Of a stretch of DNA of 64,000 bases, positions 1 through 8,486 are shown one piece after another. Positions within the stretch are counted from its first letter, which is position 1, and the number at the start of each line of letters is the position of its first letter. Location of the stretch: the NCBI RefSeq assembly GCF_019977235.1, contig NZ_AP024646.1, forward strand, positions 3,596,001-3,660,000. Reading direction: 5' to 3'. The notes below the pieces were generated by a model. It was not told where the DNA came from, searched no databases, and was given only the letters and a program-made list of their open reading frames with translations. The translations under genes and the position numbers were made by a program. This stretch comes from Arthrobacter sp. StoSoilB5 (GTDB lineage Bacteria > Actinomycetota > Actinomycetes > Actinomycetales > Micrococcaceae).

Positions 1-290
1 ATGATCATGACGCGGCTCCGGAAGGCTGCCCGCTGCCCGTATCAGGAACGCAGACCAACGTACGCAGCCGGTGCGCCGCTGGAAAGCCATGCAGTTCTGG
101 GCAGGTCAAGGTGTGGATTTCTGTCTGTCGATAAATGGAACTACTCCGTCGCCATGCCTGCACCGGCTGTGCCGAATGATGCTGGGATTTCTGTGGACTC
201 TAGTCACGATACTAATGCCAACGGCCGTGACTACCGGCGTGACGCAGCCGCAAAGCCACAGCAGATGTGCTGTGCCAAAGCGGCAGGCTT
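1..290. other. No gene recognised
   Basis: I see no convincing gene here. The open frames on the plus strand have no family-like composition and are probably noise. It lies downstream of the glycosyltransferase that ends at 291. A short hairpin (arms 257-263 and 268-274, CACAGCA/TGCTGTG) sits about 17 bases after that stop and could be a weak terminator, but it lacks a good U tract. Confidence 0.4.
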
Positions 291-1247
291 CTATTTGGCT
301 GGCTCCTGGACGTTGCGCAGGGCGTAGATGCCTTCAAGCACTTCGGCATTGGACCTGGGTGCCTTCAAACTGTGCCGCAAGCCCTTGAACAAGCCTTCAA
401 GCAGTACTTTGCGGTTCGACGAAGAAGCAATGGTCTTTGCCCAGTTGCGCAGGGATGCTCCGGTAAAGAGGACCTTTTCCCATGGGGCCAAAGCGTTGGA
501 TCGCGTGTAGACCCAGAGCTTGTTACGGACTTCGTAGTAAAAACGGGGACCGGGGTCCGCGCCTGCATCTCCGAACACTTTGGTGTGGTGGTTGGCTACC
601 GATGCGTTGGTGGCCAAGGCAGTTCCGTGGCGCGAAACCCTCGCCGTAAATTCGAGGTCGTCGTTCCAGATGAAGTAGTCGGCAATGGGGAGTCCGTGAC
701 GCCGGATCTCGTCCGCACGAATCAGGACGGAAACGAACGAAGCGCTGCGAATCTGTACCGCGCCCAAGCGGGTAGCCATGCTGCGCGCCGCCTCGCTGGC
801 CCCAATGCGTGGACGCATGCGATTCATAGGGTGGTCACGCCCGTCCGTCCACACCACCCGGCTGGCGATGAAGGCGGGAGCTTCGCCCGTTTCCTGCTCG
901 TAGGCCTCGGACACCTCCAGGGCCTCGCGAAGTGCGCCCGGCTGCGGCTCGGTGTCGTCGTCCATGATCCAGACGTGGTCGGCCCGGTGGTCCAGGACCG
1001 CACGCTCCATGCCCACGACAAAACCTCCCGCACCGCCCACATTGGCATTGAGCGTAACGACGTCCGTGGGAACGGGGCCACTGTAGGTTCTGAGGAATTC
1101 TGCCGTTCCGTCCGTGGAGGCATTGTCCACGACAACGACGGCGTCCGGCACCTCGGCGCCGGCGGTGATGCCCGCCAAAGTGGTCTCAAGGAGTTCACGC
1201 CGGTTAAAGGTCACCACGACGGCGACCACAACAGGTTTGGACGACAT
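291..1247 (-). CDS. Glycosyltransferase family 2
   Basis: A 318-residue GT-A fold glycosyltransferase, expected to transfer a sugar from a nucleotide donor to a cell-surface glycan or glycolipid. The N-terminus VVAVVVTFNRRELL is the typical GT2 nucleotide-binding strand. VVVDNASTDGTAEFL follows around residues 38-52, and the metal-binding acidic run WIMDDDTEP lies near residue 94. No membrane segments are evident, so it probably works at the inner face of the membrane. It starts one base before the end of the preceding WecG/TagA-type gene, so the two are almost certainly co-transcribed and may act on the same glycan. Galactofuranosyltransferase-like or rhamnosyltransferase activity is possible; the substrate cannot be read from the sequence. 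Confidence 0.88.
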   Translation of the reverse strand: MSSKPVVVAVVVTFNRRELLETTLAGITAGAEVPDAVVVVDNASTDGTAEFLRTYSGPVPTDVVTLNANVGGAGGFVVGMERAVLDHRADHVWIMDDDTEPQPGALREALEVSEAYEQETGEAPAFIASRVVWTDGRDHPMNRMRPRIGASEAARSMATRLGAVQIRSASFVSVLIRADEIRRHGLPIADYFIWNDDLEFTARVSRHGTALATNASVANHHTKVFGDAGADPGPRFYYEVRNKLWVYTRSNALAPWEKVLFTGASLRNWAKTIASSSNRKVLLEGLFKGLRHSLKAPRSNAEVLEGIYALRNVQEPAK

Positions 1248-2033
1248 TTACTGGCCTTTGGTCTGGGATGGTTGGAAGTGGCGCCGGATCAGCAGGCCCG
1301 CAAGCTTCCACGGTTCAACAAAAACTCTGTAGGCAACGCGGCCGGGATGGAGAACCAGTCGCCACGCCCATTCGAGGCCCAGGCGGCCGAGCCAACGTGG
1401 CGCGAGCTTCTGGACGCCGGCAACCTGTTCGATGGCGCCGCCAACGGCACAATACACAGCGGGCGGAAACTCCGTGAGTCGTCGACGCAGGACGGTCTCC
1501 TGGAGCGGCATGCCAAGGCCCAGCAGCACCAATTGCGGACGGAAGCTCTTTAGCCACTCAACGACAGCGATTTCCAGGGCGTCGTCCCATCCTTCGCCGG
1601 GCATGCCGTCTACTGTTGCCTCAGGAATAATCGACCGTAGCCGGGCCACCGCTTGCGTATTGGCTGCGCGTCCGGCACCGATCACGGCCACGCGTTCCAG
1701 GCCATGCACTCCCCCAAGGGCAGGAATCCAGTCCATCGAACCCAGCCGGTATGCCATAGGGCCCTGTCCCAGCGGCTTCAGTTGCCGTTTATGGGCCAAG
1801 CCCCAAAGCATGGCTACCGGGGCGCCGTCGAGGAGGACGATCGAGCTTTGATCGTAAAGTAAACGGAAATCTGCACACGAATGGAAGAGCGTAATGCTGT
1901 GAAGATTGTGACCCAGCACAGTACCGGTGGTTCCGGCAGAGATGAGTCCGCCCAGGGCATCGATCAGTTCATTGACGCGCAGCGGAGTCGCGTCGACGTC
2001 AAGGACGGGGACGCGCTGGCGGTCTGGAATCAT
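1248..2033 (-). CDS. WecG/TagA/CpsF family glycosyltransferase
   Basis: A 261-residue member of the WecG/TagA/CpsF (GT26) family. These enzymes add N-acetylmannosamine or a related sugar to a polyprenyl-diphosphate-linked sugar during teichoic acid, enterobacterial common antigen or capsule synthesis. Family marks are GTVLGHNLHSITL near residue 37, LLDGAPVAMLW near residue 68, VLLGLGMPLQE near residue 170 and AVGGAIEQVAG near residue 195. The C-terminal basic and aromatic stretch (LEWAWRLVLHPGRVAYR) is typical of membrane association. It overlaps the upstream TsaC-type gene by 4 bases and abuts the GT2 gene downstream, forming a surface-glycan pair at the end of a translation-factor operon. 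The acceptor is unknown. Confidence 0.88.
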   Translation of the reverse strand: MIPDRQRVPVLDVDATPLRVNELIDALGGLISAGTTGTVLGHNLHSITLFHSCADFRLLYDQSSIVLLDGAPVAMLWGLAHKRQLKPLGQGPMAYRLGSMDWIPALGGVHGLERVAVIGAGRAANTQAVARLRSIIPEATVDGMPGEGWDDALEIAVVEWLKSFRPQLVLLGLGMPLQETVLRRRLTEFPPAVYCAVGGAIEQVAGVQKLAPRWLGRLGLEWAWRLVLHPGRVAYRVFVEPWKLAGLLIRRHFQPSQTKGQ

Positions 2034-2818
2034 TCGGGCTTGACTTCACGTGGGGCGTCGGGCTCGGATGCTGAGACAGCAGGGGCCGGATCCTCGACGG
2101 CGGGGGCTTCCGTTACTTCGATCGGTGCCTCTGGCGTTGTGGCCGCCTCGGAGACGGGCTCGTCAACGCCCACAACGGAAGGAACAACCTCACGGAGGCG
2201 TTCCAGGGATATGGCTCCCTGACGCACTACCCGGAACGGCGAGGACGTCGCATCCACGATCGTGGACGGCACTGCAGCAGTACCTTGCACAGGCCGGAAG
2301 CCGCCCTCAAGGTACACCTCTACGGAATCTGCCAGCTGCAGCCGTGCTTCGGAAGCGGTCTGGGCTGCTTCCTGACCCGTGCGGTTGGCTGATGAGACAG
2401 CCAGTGGCCCGGTGAGGCCCAGGAGCTCAAGGGCGAGTTCGTCGTCGGGCATCCTCAGGGCAACCGTGCCCTTTGTATCACCCAGATCCCAGTCCAAGGA
2501 CGGCTGGGCATGCAGGATGAGCGTCAGGCCACCTGGCCAGAACGCCTGTGCCAAAGCCCTGGCGTCGGCAGTCACATCGCTCGCCAGTCCATCCAGGGCA
2601 TTGATGCGTGGAATCAGGACCGGCGGGGGCATTTGCCGGCTGCGTCCCTTGGAAGCCAACAACATTGTCACGGCCAAGGGGGAAAAGGCGTCTGCTGCGA
2701 TGCCATATACGGTGTCCGTGGGCAGCACGATGCACTTCTTTTCGCTGATGGCACGCTGCGCGTGTTGAAGTCCTTCAGCCCGCTGGTCGTCGGAAGTGCA
2801 ATTGTAGGTTGTGGTCAC
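2030..2818 (-). CDS. tsaC: L-threonylcarbamoyladenylate synthase (TsaC/Sua5 type)
   Basis: A 262-residue YrdC-domain enzyme that makes threonylcarbamoyl-AMP from threonine, bicarbonate and ATP for the t6A37 modification of ANN-decoding tRNAs. The N-terminal part has the hallmark CIVLPTDTVYGIAADAF (about residues 30-46), followed by the SSANRTGQEA segment near residue 141. The YrdC domain ends near residue 210. The last roughly 50 residues are an Ala/Pro/Glu-rich acidic tail with no recognisable domain, shorter and unlike the Sua5 C-terminal domain. It starts with GTG 12 bases after prmC, an arrangement (prfA-prmC-tsaC) that is common in actinobacteria, and it overlaps the next gene by 4 bases. 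Confidence 0.93.
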   Translation of the reverse strand: MTTTYNCTSDDQRAEGLQHAQRAISEKKCIVLPTDTVYGIAADAFSPLAVTMLLASKGRSRQMPPPVLIPRINALDGLASDVTADARALAQAFWPGGLTLILHAQPSLDWDLGDTKGTVALRMPDDELALELLGLTGPLAVSSANRTGQEAAQTASEARLQLADSVEVYLEGGFRPVQGTAAVPSTIVDATSSPFRVVRQGAISLERLREVVPSVVGVDEPVSEAATTPEAPIEVTEAPAVEDPAPAVSASEPDAPREVKPE

Positions 2819-2830
2819 AGCGCTATTCTT

Positions 2831-3703
2831 TCACTCATCAGGAGCCTTGTTTGCCAGCACCGCGCTCGTGGCACGTTCCTTGCCGTTAAGGTCAAAGTGC
2901 GTGGTGATGTCCTGCCAACGTCCCGCGCGACGCAACATGCCGGTGATCCAGTCGGCCTGGACTTCCGCGTGTTCCATGACGAAGTAGCCGCCAGGCTTCA
3001 GGAGGCGGCGTGCAGAGGCTGCTGCCGCCGTCGGGAGTTCCATGCCGTCAGCTCCCCCACCGTACAGTGCCTCAGGAGGATCGTGCAGCGCCACTTCAGG
3101 TTCGTTTGGTATGGCTTCGGCTGGGATGTACGGCGGATTCGAAACGACGACGTCGAAGCTGCCGTTGAGTTCGGACAGCGCATTCCTGAGATCGCCTTGG
3201 ATCAACGTGACTCCCAGCGGTTCCAGGTTCCTGCTGGCCCAGGCATGGGCAAATATGCTGAATTCCACTGCATGGACTTCGGCTCCTGGAACCTCGTGGG
3301 CTATTGAACCGGCAATGGCTCCGGAACCGGTGCCGAGATCCACGATCTTAGGGTGGGACATGCCGGCGACGTGGTCGATGACAAGCTGGACAACGGATTC
3401 CGTTTCGGGCCGGGGAATAAACACACCCGGCCCCACCTGCAGCTCAAGGTGGCGGAAATACGCGACGCCGGTGATGTGCTGAAGCGGTACGCGTCCGGCA
3501 CGCTCAGCCACGAGTTCGGCGTAGCCTTCAGGGGCGGGGGAATCACCCAGGAGCATTGCCCGCAACCGGCCCAGGCCCACTCCCAACAGGTGCTCCGCAA
3601 GAAGTTCGGCATCGACGCGCGGGGTGGGGACACCGGCGTCGGACAAAACGGCAGTAGCCTCGCGAACCGCGTCCGCGAGGCTCTGTCCTGGGTAAAACGC
3701 CAT
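2831..3703 (-). CDS. prmC: Release factor glutamine methyltransferase PrmC
   Basis: A 290-residue SAM-dependent N5-glutamine methyltransferase that methylates the GGQ glutamine of RF1 and RF2. The N-terminal helical domain (about 1-80) recognises the release factor. The Rossmann domain has the SAM loop VDLGTGSGAIAGSI near residue 120 and the catalytic VVSNPPYIPAEA near residue 187; NPPY is diagnostic for this family. It begins 21 bases after prfA, so enzyme and substrate are co-transcribed. Length is normal for the family. Confidence 0.96.
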   Translation of the reverse strand: MAFYPGQSLADAVREATAVLSDAGVPTPRVDAELLAEHLLGVGLGRLRAMLLGDSPAPEGYAELVAERAGRVPLQHITGVAYFRHLELQVGPGVFIPRPETESVVQLVIDHVAGMSHPKIVDLGTGSGAIAGSIAHEVPGAEVHAVEFSIFAHAWASRNLEPLGVTLIQGDLRNALSELNGSFDVVVSNPPYIPAEAIPNEPEVALHDPPEALYGGGADGMELPTAAAASARRLLKPGGYFVMEHAEVQADWITGMLRRAGRWQDITTHFDLNGKERATSAVLANKAPDE

Positions 3704-3724
3704 ATCTATACCCGTGGTGCTCGG

Positions 3725-4798
3725 CTATTCGCCGAGGGCGTCCAAGCGGGACTGCTCATCCGCTTCAATCGCCGACTGGATAACGGGTTCCAGATCACCA
3801 TTCATCACGGCGTCGAGGTTGTACGCCTTGTAGCCCGTGCGGTGGTCCGCAATGCGGTTTTCCGGGAAGTTGTAGGTGCGGATGCGCTCCGAGCGGTCCA
3901 TTGTACGGATCTGCGACTTGCGCTGTTCGGAGTTGGCGGCGTCGATCTGTTCCTGCTGGTGGGCCAGGAGCCGGGCGCGGAGCACGCGCATACCCGCTTC
4001 GCGGTTTTGTAGCTGCGACTTCTCGTTCTGCATGGCCACCACGATGCCCGTAGGCAAGTGGGTGATGCGGACTGCTGAGTCGGTGGTGTTCACGGACTGG
4101 CCACCGGGACCGGAGGACCGGTAGACGTCGATCTTGAGGTCGTTCTGGTTGATTTCAAGTTCTTCGGGTTCGTCCACTTCGGGAAGCACCAGGACACCCG
4201 CCGCGGAAGTGTGGATGCGGCCCTGCGATTCCGTCACCGGAACGCGCTGCACGCGGTGGACGCCACCTTCAAACTTCAACCGCGCAAAGACGCCCTCTGC
4301 GGGGTCGTTGGAGTTGCCCTTGATGGCCACGGCGACGTCTTTGTATCCACCAAGATCGGATTCGGTGGCGGAGATCATTTCAGTCTTCCAGCCCCGCGAC
4401 TCGGCGTAACGCATGTACATCCGCAGAAGGTCGCCAGCGAACAAGGCAGCTTCGTCGCCACCTTCGCCGCCCTTGACTTCAAGAATCACGTTGCGGGCAT
4501 CGTCCGGATCACGAGGGATCAACAAACGGCGCAGCCGCTCCTGTGCCGCAGGAATCTGCTCCTCCAACTGCACAACTTCTGCAGCGAATTCGGGATCTTC
4601 GTCTGCCATCTCTTTGGCAGCTTCCAAATCATCATTGAGCCCGCGCCATTTGTTGTACGCCTCCACAATGCCCTGGAGCTGGGCAGAACGCCGCCCCAAC
4701 TTCCGGGCCGCAGACTGATCGGCATAAACAGCAGGATCGCTCAACTGCGCCTGGATAGCAGCATGCTCATCAAGCAATCCCTGTACGGACTCAAACAT
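3725..4798 (-). CDS. prfA: Peptide chain release factor 1
   Basis: RF1, which terminates translation at UAA and UAG. The protein is 357 residues from the ATG at 4798. A TTG two codons upstream is an alternative, but the ATG sits at good distance from AAGAGG and is preferred. The codon-recognition PVT element lies in [12 protein letters not shown] near residue 184, and the peptidyl-hydrolysis motif [12 protein letters not shown] near residue 226. The GGQ glutamine is the target of the PrmC encoded next. The C-terminal helix is complete. It is preceded by a 240-base gap after rho that holds an unusual nested inverted repeat. Confidence 0.97.
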   Translation of the reverse strand: MFESVQGLLDEHAAIQAQLSDPAVYADQSAARKLGRRSAQLQGIVEAYNKWRGLNDDLEAAKEMADEDPEFAAEVVQLEEQIPAAQERLRRLLIPRDPDDARNVILEVKGGEGGDEAALFAGDLLRMYMRYAESRGWKTEMISATESDLGGYKDVAVAIKGNSNDPAEGVFARLKFEGGVHRVQRVPVTESQGRIHTSAAGVLVLPEVDEPEELEINQNDLKIDVYRSSGPGGQSVNTTDSAVRITHLPTGIVVAMQNEKSQLQNREAGMRVLRARLLAHQQEQIDAANSEQRKSQIRTMDRSERIRTYNFPENRIADHRTGYKAYNLDAVMNGDLEPVIQSAIEADEQSRLDALGE

Positions 4799-4921
4799 TT
4801 TCAAACCTCTTTCGACTCGTATCCAAGTCTAATTTGCGCCAACGATTCCGTAGGCCGCACGAATTCCCGCGCCGGGGAGGTGACGGCTGGACGCAAAGGT
4901 GACGAGTCCGCCGTCGTGTAA

Positions 4922-5017
4922 TTTTGCCGGCCCGGGAGTGGCATCGGGCCTGTCGTAGCGTTGCTGCTGACGTACGCAGTACGTCAGCAGCAACGCGAAG
5001 GGGCGGGGCCGGCAAAA
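4922..5017. repeat. Nested perfect inverted repeat between rho and prfA
   Basis: Two concentric inverted repeats. The outer arms are TTTTGCCGGCCC (4922-4933) and its exact complement at 5006-5017. The inner arms are 18 bases each (4958-4975 and 4979-4996), perfectly paired with a 3-base GCA loop. In a minus-strand transcript running from rho to prfA this would form a long hairpin inside a larger stem. No U run follows the inner stem in the minus direction, so it is not a classical intrinsic terminator. It could be a processing site, a transcription pause or a mobile palindromic repeat. Confidence 0.85.
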
Positions 5018-5045
5018 ATACTTGACGGCCCCACCCCACGTAACG

Positions 5046-7202
5046 CTATTTGTCGTTGTCCGACTTCGCTCCGAGCGTCGTCTTCTGTACCTGCATGAGG
5101 AACTCGACGTTGCTCTGCGTCTCCCGGATCTTGTTGGTCAGCAGCTCAAGGCTCTGCTGCTGCTCCAGGCCGGAAAGCACGCGGCGCAGCTTCCACATGA
5201 TCTTGACTTCTTCAGGCGAGAGCAGGTTCTCTTCGCGGCGCGTACCGGATGCGTTGACGTCCACGGCCGGGAAGATGCGCTTGTCTGCCAGCTGGCGGGA
5301 CAGGCGGAGCTCCATGTTGCCAGTGCCCTTGAACTCTTCGAAGATGACTTCGTCCATCTTGGAGCCGGTCTCGACGAGAGCGGTTGCCAGGATGGTGAGC
5401 GAGCCACCGTTCTCGATGTTTCGGGCTGCACCGAAGAAGCGCTTGGGCGGGTACAGGGCTGCGGAGTCCACACCACCGGACAGGATGCGGCCGGAGGCCG
5501 GTGCTGCCAGGTTGTACGCACGGCCAAGGCGGGTCATGGAGTCCAGCAGGACCACCACGTCCATGCCCATTTCCACGAGGCGCTTGGCACGTTCAATGGA
5601 GAGCTCAGCAACCGTGGTGTGGTCATCTGCGGGACGATCGAAGGTGGAGGCAATGACCTCGCCCTTGACGGTGCGCTGCATGTCCGTTACTTCTTCGGGA
5701 CGTTCGTCAACCAACACCATCATGAGGTGGACCTCAGGGTTGTTGGTTGTGATCGCGTTGGCGATGGACTGCAGGATGAGCGTCTTGCCTGCCTTCGGCG
5801 GGGAGACGATCAAGCCACGCTGGCCCTTGCCGATCGGAGCCACGAGGTCGATGACACGCGGACCAATCTTCTTGGGGTCCGTTTCCAGGCGCAGGCGCTC
5901 AGACGGGTACAGCGGCACCAGTTTGGCGAACTCGACGCGGTCCTTCAGTTCTTCCGGCGTCTTACCGTTGACTGAAGTGACGCGAACGAGGGCATTGAAC
6001 TTCTGGCGTGAGGACTGCTGGTTGCGGTCTTCACCTTCGCGTGGTGCACGGATGGCACCAACTACGGCGTCACCCTTGCGAAGGTTGTACTTCTTGACCT
6101 GCGCCAGGGAAACGTAAACGTCGTTTGCTCCCGGGAGGTAGCCGGACGTACGGATGAACGCGTAGTTCTCCAGGACATCCAGGATGCCTGCTACGGGCAG
6201 CAGGACGTCGTCTTCGGTGACTTCGATGTCGTCAACATCCGGTCCCTGTGCACGGCCACGGCGGCGTTCGTTGCGATCGCGGAAGCGGTCGCTGCGGGTG
6301 TTGCCGTCCCGGCTGTCCTGACCGCGGCGGTCGCTACGGTCGTTCTGATCATTGCGATCACGACGGTTGCGGCGGTTGCGGCGGTTGCCAGTCTCTTCGG
6401 TATCGACGCTGTCCTCGCGCCGTCCGCGGGAGTCACGACGTTCACGCTGCGACTGATCGCCGGAGTCAGCCTGTTCGCGCTGTTCGGTCCGCTCAGCACG
6501 CTGCTCACGCTGTTCGGTCCGCTCAGCACGCTGCTCACGCTGTTCCGTCCGCTCAGCACGTTGCTCACGCTGTTCCGTCCGCTCAGCACGCTGCTCACGC
6601 TGTTCCGTCCGCTCGGCACGCTGCTCAGCGGCCGGGGCTTCTTCGGTTTCGACCGGAGCTGCAGCCGCCTCGCCGCGACGGCGATTGCGGGTGCGGGGCT
6701 GGCGGCGCTCGGTGCCGGCTTCGCTGGCCTCCGGTGCTGCTTCAGCCTCCGAAACCGGCGCTGTCTGCGTTTCAGCCGGCGCAGCAGAGTCTGCCGCTGC
6801 CACAACGCCATCGCTGGTGGCGCGGCGGCTTCGGCCACGTCCACGTCCGCGAGGAGCTTCCTGCGTCGGCGCTTCGGCGCTTACTTCAGCGGCAGGAGCG
6901 CTGCTTTCTGCAACCTTGACCTCGGCAGCCGGCGCTTCCTTGGGCGCGGTGGCAGCCCTCGACGACGCCTTGGCCGGGGCCTTGGCGGTAGAGGTCCCGG
7001 CACGATGGGCGGAAATGGCGGTTACCAAGTCCCCTTTGCGCATACGGGACCCGCCCGAGATCCCCAGCTGGCTGGCAAGAGCCTGAAGCTGGGCGAGCTT
7101 AAGGCCTGCAAGGCCACTGCTCTTGGTGGTTGCTGCTGTTGACGACTCAGCAGCAGAAGTTGTTGTGTCCACAGCTGAAGCCAGCTCAGTGGTTTCTGTC
7201 AC
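5046..7202 (-). CDS. rho: Transcription termination factor Rho (long actinobacterial form)
   Basis: A 718-residue hexameric RNA-dependent ATPase that ends transcription. The N-terminal SAP-like helix bundle is at about 28-70. It is followed by an approximately 230-residue Ala/Glu then Arg/Glu/Gln/Asp-rich insertion typical of high-GC Gram-positive Rho. Next come the cold-shock RNA-binding domain (from about residue 330, ILDVLENYAFIRTSGYLPG) and the RecA-like domain with Walker A SPPKAGKTLI near residue 463, LVDERPEEVTDM, and the Q/R-loop region TRLGRAYN. The insertion holds five near-identical decapeptide repeats (DNA at 6481-6630). Start is GTG, with AAGGA upstream. It lies downstream of the threonine genes after a 307-base gap that probably holds its own promoter. 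Confidence 0.97.
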   Translation of the reverse strand: MTETTELASAVDTTTSAAESSTAATTKSSGLAGLKLAQLQALASQLGISGGSRMRKGDLVTAISAHRAGTSTAKAPAKASSRAATAPKEAPAAEVKVAESSAPAAEVSAEAPTQEAPRGRGRGRSRRATSDGVVAAADSAAPAETQTAPVSEAEAAPEASEAGTERRQPRTRNRRRGEAAAAPVETEEAPAAEQRAERTEQREQRAERTEQREQRAERTEQREQRAERTEQREQRAERTEQREQADSGDQSQRERRDSRGRREDSVDTEETGNRRNRRNRRDRNDQNDRSDRRGQDSRDGNTRSDRFRDRNERRRGRAQGPDVDDIEVTEDDVLLPVAGILDVLENYAFIRTSGYLPGANDVYVSLAQVKKYNLRKGDAVVGAIRAPREGEDRNQQSSRQKFNALVRVTSVNGKTPEELKDRVEFAKLVPLYPSERLRLETDPKKIGPRVIDLVAPIGKGQRGLIVSPPKAGKTLILQSIANAITTNNPEVHLMMVLVDERPEEVTDMQRTVKGEVIASTFDRPADDHTTVAELSIERAKRLVEMGMDVVVLLDSMTRLGRAYNLAAPASGRILSGGVDSAALYPPKRFFGAARNIENGGSLTILATALVETGSKMDEVIFEEFKGTGNMELRLSRQLADKRIFPAVDVNASGTRREENLLSPEEVKIMWKLRRVLSGLEQQQSLELLTNKIRETQSNVEFLMQVQKTTLGAKSDNDK
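6481..6630 (-). repeat. 30-bp tandem repeats inside rho
   Basis: Five consecutive 30-base units (6481-6510, 6511-6540, 6541-6570, 6571-6600, and a more diverged 6601-6630) differ by only a few bases. Being a multiple of three they keep frame, and encode the decapeptide repeat RAERTEQREQ in the charged insertion of Rho. The near identity at DNA level suggests recent expansion by slippage or recombination. Confidence 0.92.
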
Positions 7203-7509
7203 GAAGGATCCTTCCCCCTCGACGGCGTCCAGAGCGAGAGCTGGACGCGATGATTTGTTCTGGGCTGCAGTTCAGATCTGCAGCCGGTGATTTCGGCCGT
7301 GCCTGATGGATTGTGGCCAACAGGGCCGGATACTGATCGTCTTCATTGAATCCAGTTGCCCGGACAGCCGACTGAATATTCAGGGAACAGAGAGAGTTCT
7401 GCGGCACCTGAGACAGGCCGGAAGGAGACGGCACCGCCAGACGTTGGCACAGTTGACGAAAGGAACAGCGAAACCGCCAAGATCCAAAATCAGGGAACTG
7501 CCCGCGGCT
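7203..7509. other. rho leader and promoter region
   Basis: The 307 bases between rho and thrB hold no convincing gene. Because rho starts at 7202 on the minus strand, this is its leader. It contains a perfect 12-base palindrome, CTGAATATTCAG at 7372-7383, about 170 bases before the rho start, which could be an operator. I could not identify a confident -35/-10 pair or a thrB terminator. Confidence 0.5.
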
Positions 7510-8484
7510 TTACCGCCGGTGCACTTCCACTCTAGCACCTTCAACGTCCACAGCCAGCGTCATCACGCGCCAACTGACGTTGGGTGTGTTGGCCGCTGTG
7601 AAGGCCTCGATGAATTCGGCAACCGTTGCGGCCTCGCCGGGCCCGTTGGCGAGAACCATGACCGTGGGACCAGCACCGGAAACCACTGCGGCGTGGCCGG
7701 CAGTCCGCAGCGCTGCAATGAGGTCTGCGCTGGGCCGCATCGCTTCGGCGCGGTAGCTCTGGTGTAGGTAGTCTTCGGTGCCGGGCAGCAGGAATTCCGG
7801 CTGGGTGGTCAGCGCGTGGATCAGCAACGCTGCGCGCCCGGAGTTCATTGCAGCAGCGTGGTGGCCCACAGACGCAGGCAACAGCCCCCGGGCAGTTTCG
7901 GTGGAGAGTTCGTAATCCGGAACAGCCACCACGGGAACCACGGACCGGGCTACTTCAGCACGCGTACTGCTGTACTGCTCGCTGTCCTGCCATGACAGCG
8001 CCAGTCCGCCGAAAATCGCGGGGGCGACGTTGTCCGGGTGGCCTTCCATTTCGCTGGTCAGTTGAAGGATCCAGTCGAGATCCCGCTGTGCCTCTTTCGG
8101 AACCAAAGCATTGGCAGCCGTAACGGCCGCCACGACTGCAGAGGCCGAGGAACCCAATCCGCGTCCATGTGGATTGACGTTGTCCGCCGTGATCCTCAGG
8201 CCCGAGTGCTTGAAACCCAAACGGTCCAAGGCGAGGTCGATCGCACGCACCACCAAATGGCTGGAGTCGCGGGGAAGGGTATCGGCGCCCTCACCGGAGA
8301 GCTGGAATTCGAGCTCTCCGGTGGTGAGCGTTTCCACCGTCAAGGTGTCGTAAATGGACAGGGCCAAGCCGAGGCTGTCGTAGCCGGGACCCAGGTTGGC
8401 GCTCGTACCAGGGACCTTGACGGTCAGCCGCTGGCCTGCCGCGACGAATTCACGATCGGTCGCGGTGGGCTGCGTTTGTTCCAC
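7510..8484 (-). CDS. thrB: Homoserine kinase
   Basis: A 324-residue GHMP-family kinase that phosphorylates L-homoserine with ATP in threonine synthesis. GHMP marks are VKVPGTSANLGPGYDSLG near residue 23, the ATP-loop GRGLGSSASAVVAAV near residue 110, and the C-terminal VVSGAGPTVMVLA near residue 273. It starts 2 bases after thrC. The order hom-thrC-thrB makes this the third step-gene of one transcription unit carrying all threonine-specific reactions after aspartate semialdehyde. Confidence 0.96.
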   Translation of the reverse strand: MEQTQPTATDREFVAAGQRLTVKVPGTSANLGPGYDSLGLALSIYDTLTVETLTTGELEFQLSGEGADTLPRDSSHLVVRAIDLALDRLGFKHSGLRITADNVNPHGRGLGSSASAVVAAVTAANALVPKEAQRDLDWILQLTSEMEGHPDNVAPAIFGGLALSWQDSEQYSSTRAEVARSVVPVVAVPDYELSTETARGLLPASVGHHAAAMNSGRAALLIHALTTQPEFLLPGTEDYLHQSYRAEAMRPSADLIAALRTAGHAAVVSGAGPTVMVLANGPGEAATVAEFIEAFTAANTPNVSWRVMTLAVDVEGARVEVHRR

Positions 8485-8486
8485 TC

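Noticed and set aside
1..327. 108-codon plus-strand frame at the left edge
   Set aside because: Composition is not protein-like and it overlaps the end of the glycosyltransferase gene.
5022..5975. Long open frame antisense to rho
   Set aside because: It mirrors the codon structure of rho on the opposite strand in a high-GC genome and has no family-like segments.
6481..6630. Possible CRISPR array from 30-base repeats
   Set aside because: Units are contiguous with no spacers and lie in frame inside rho.
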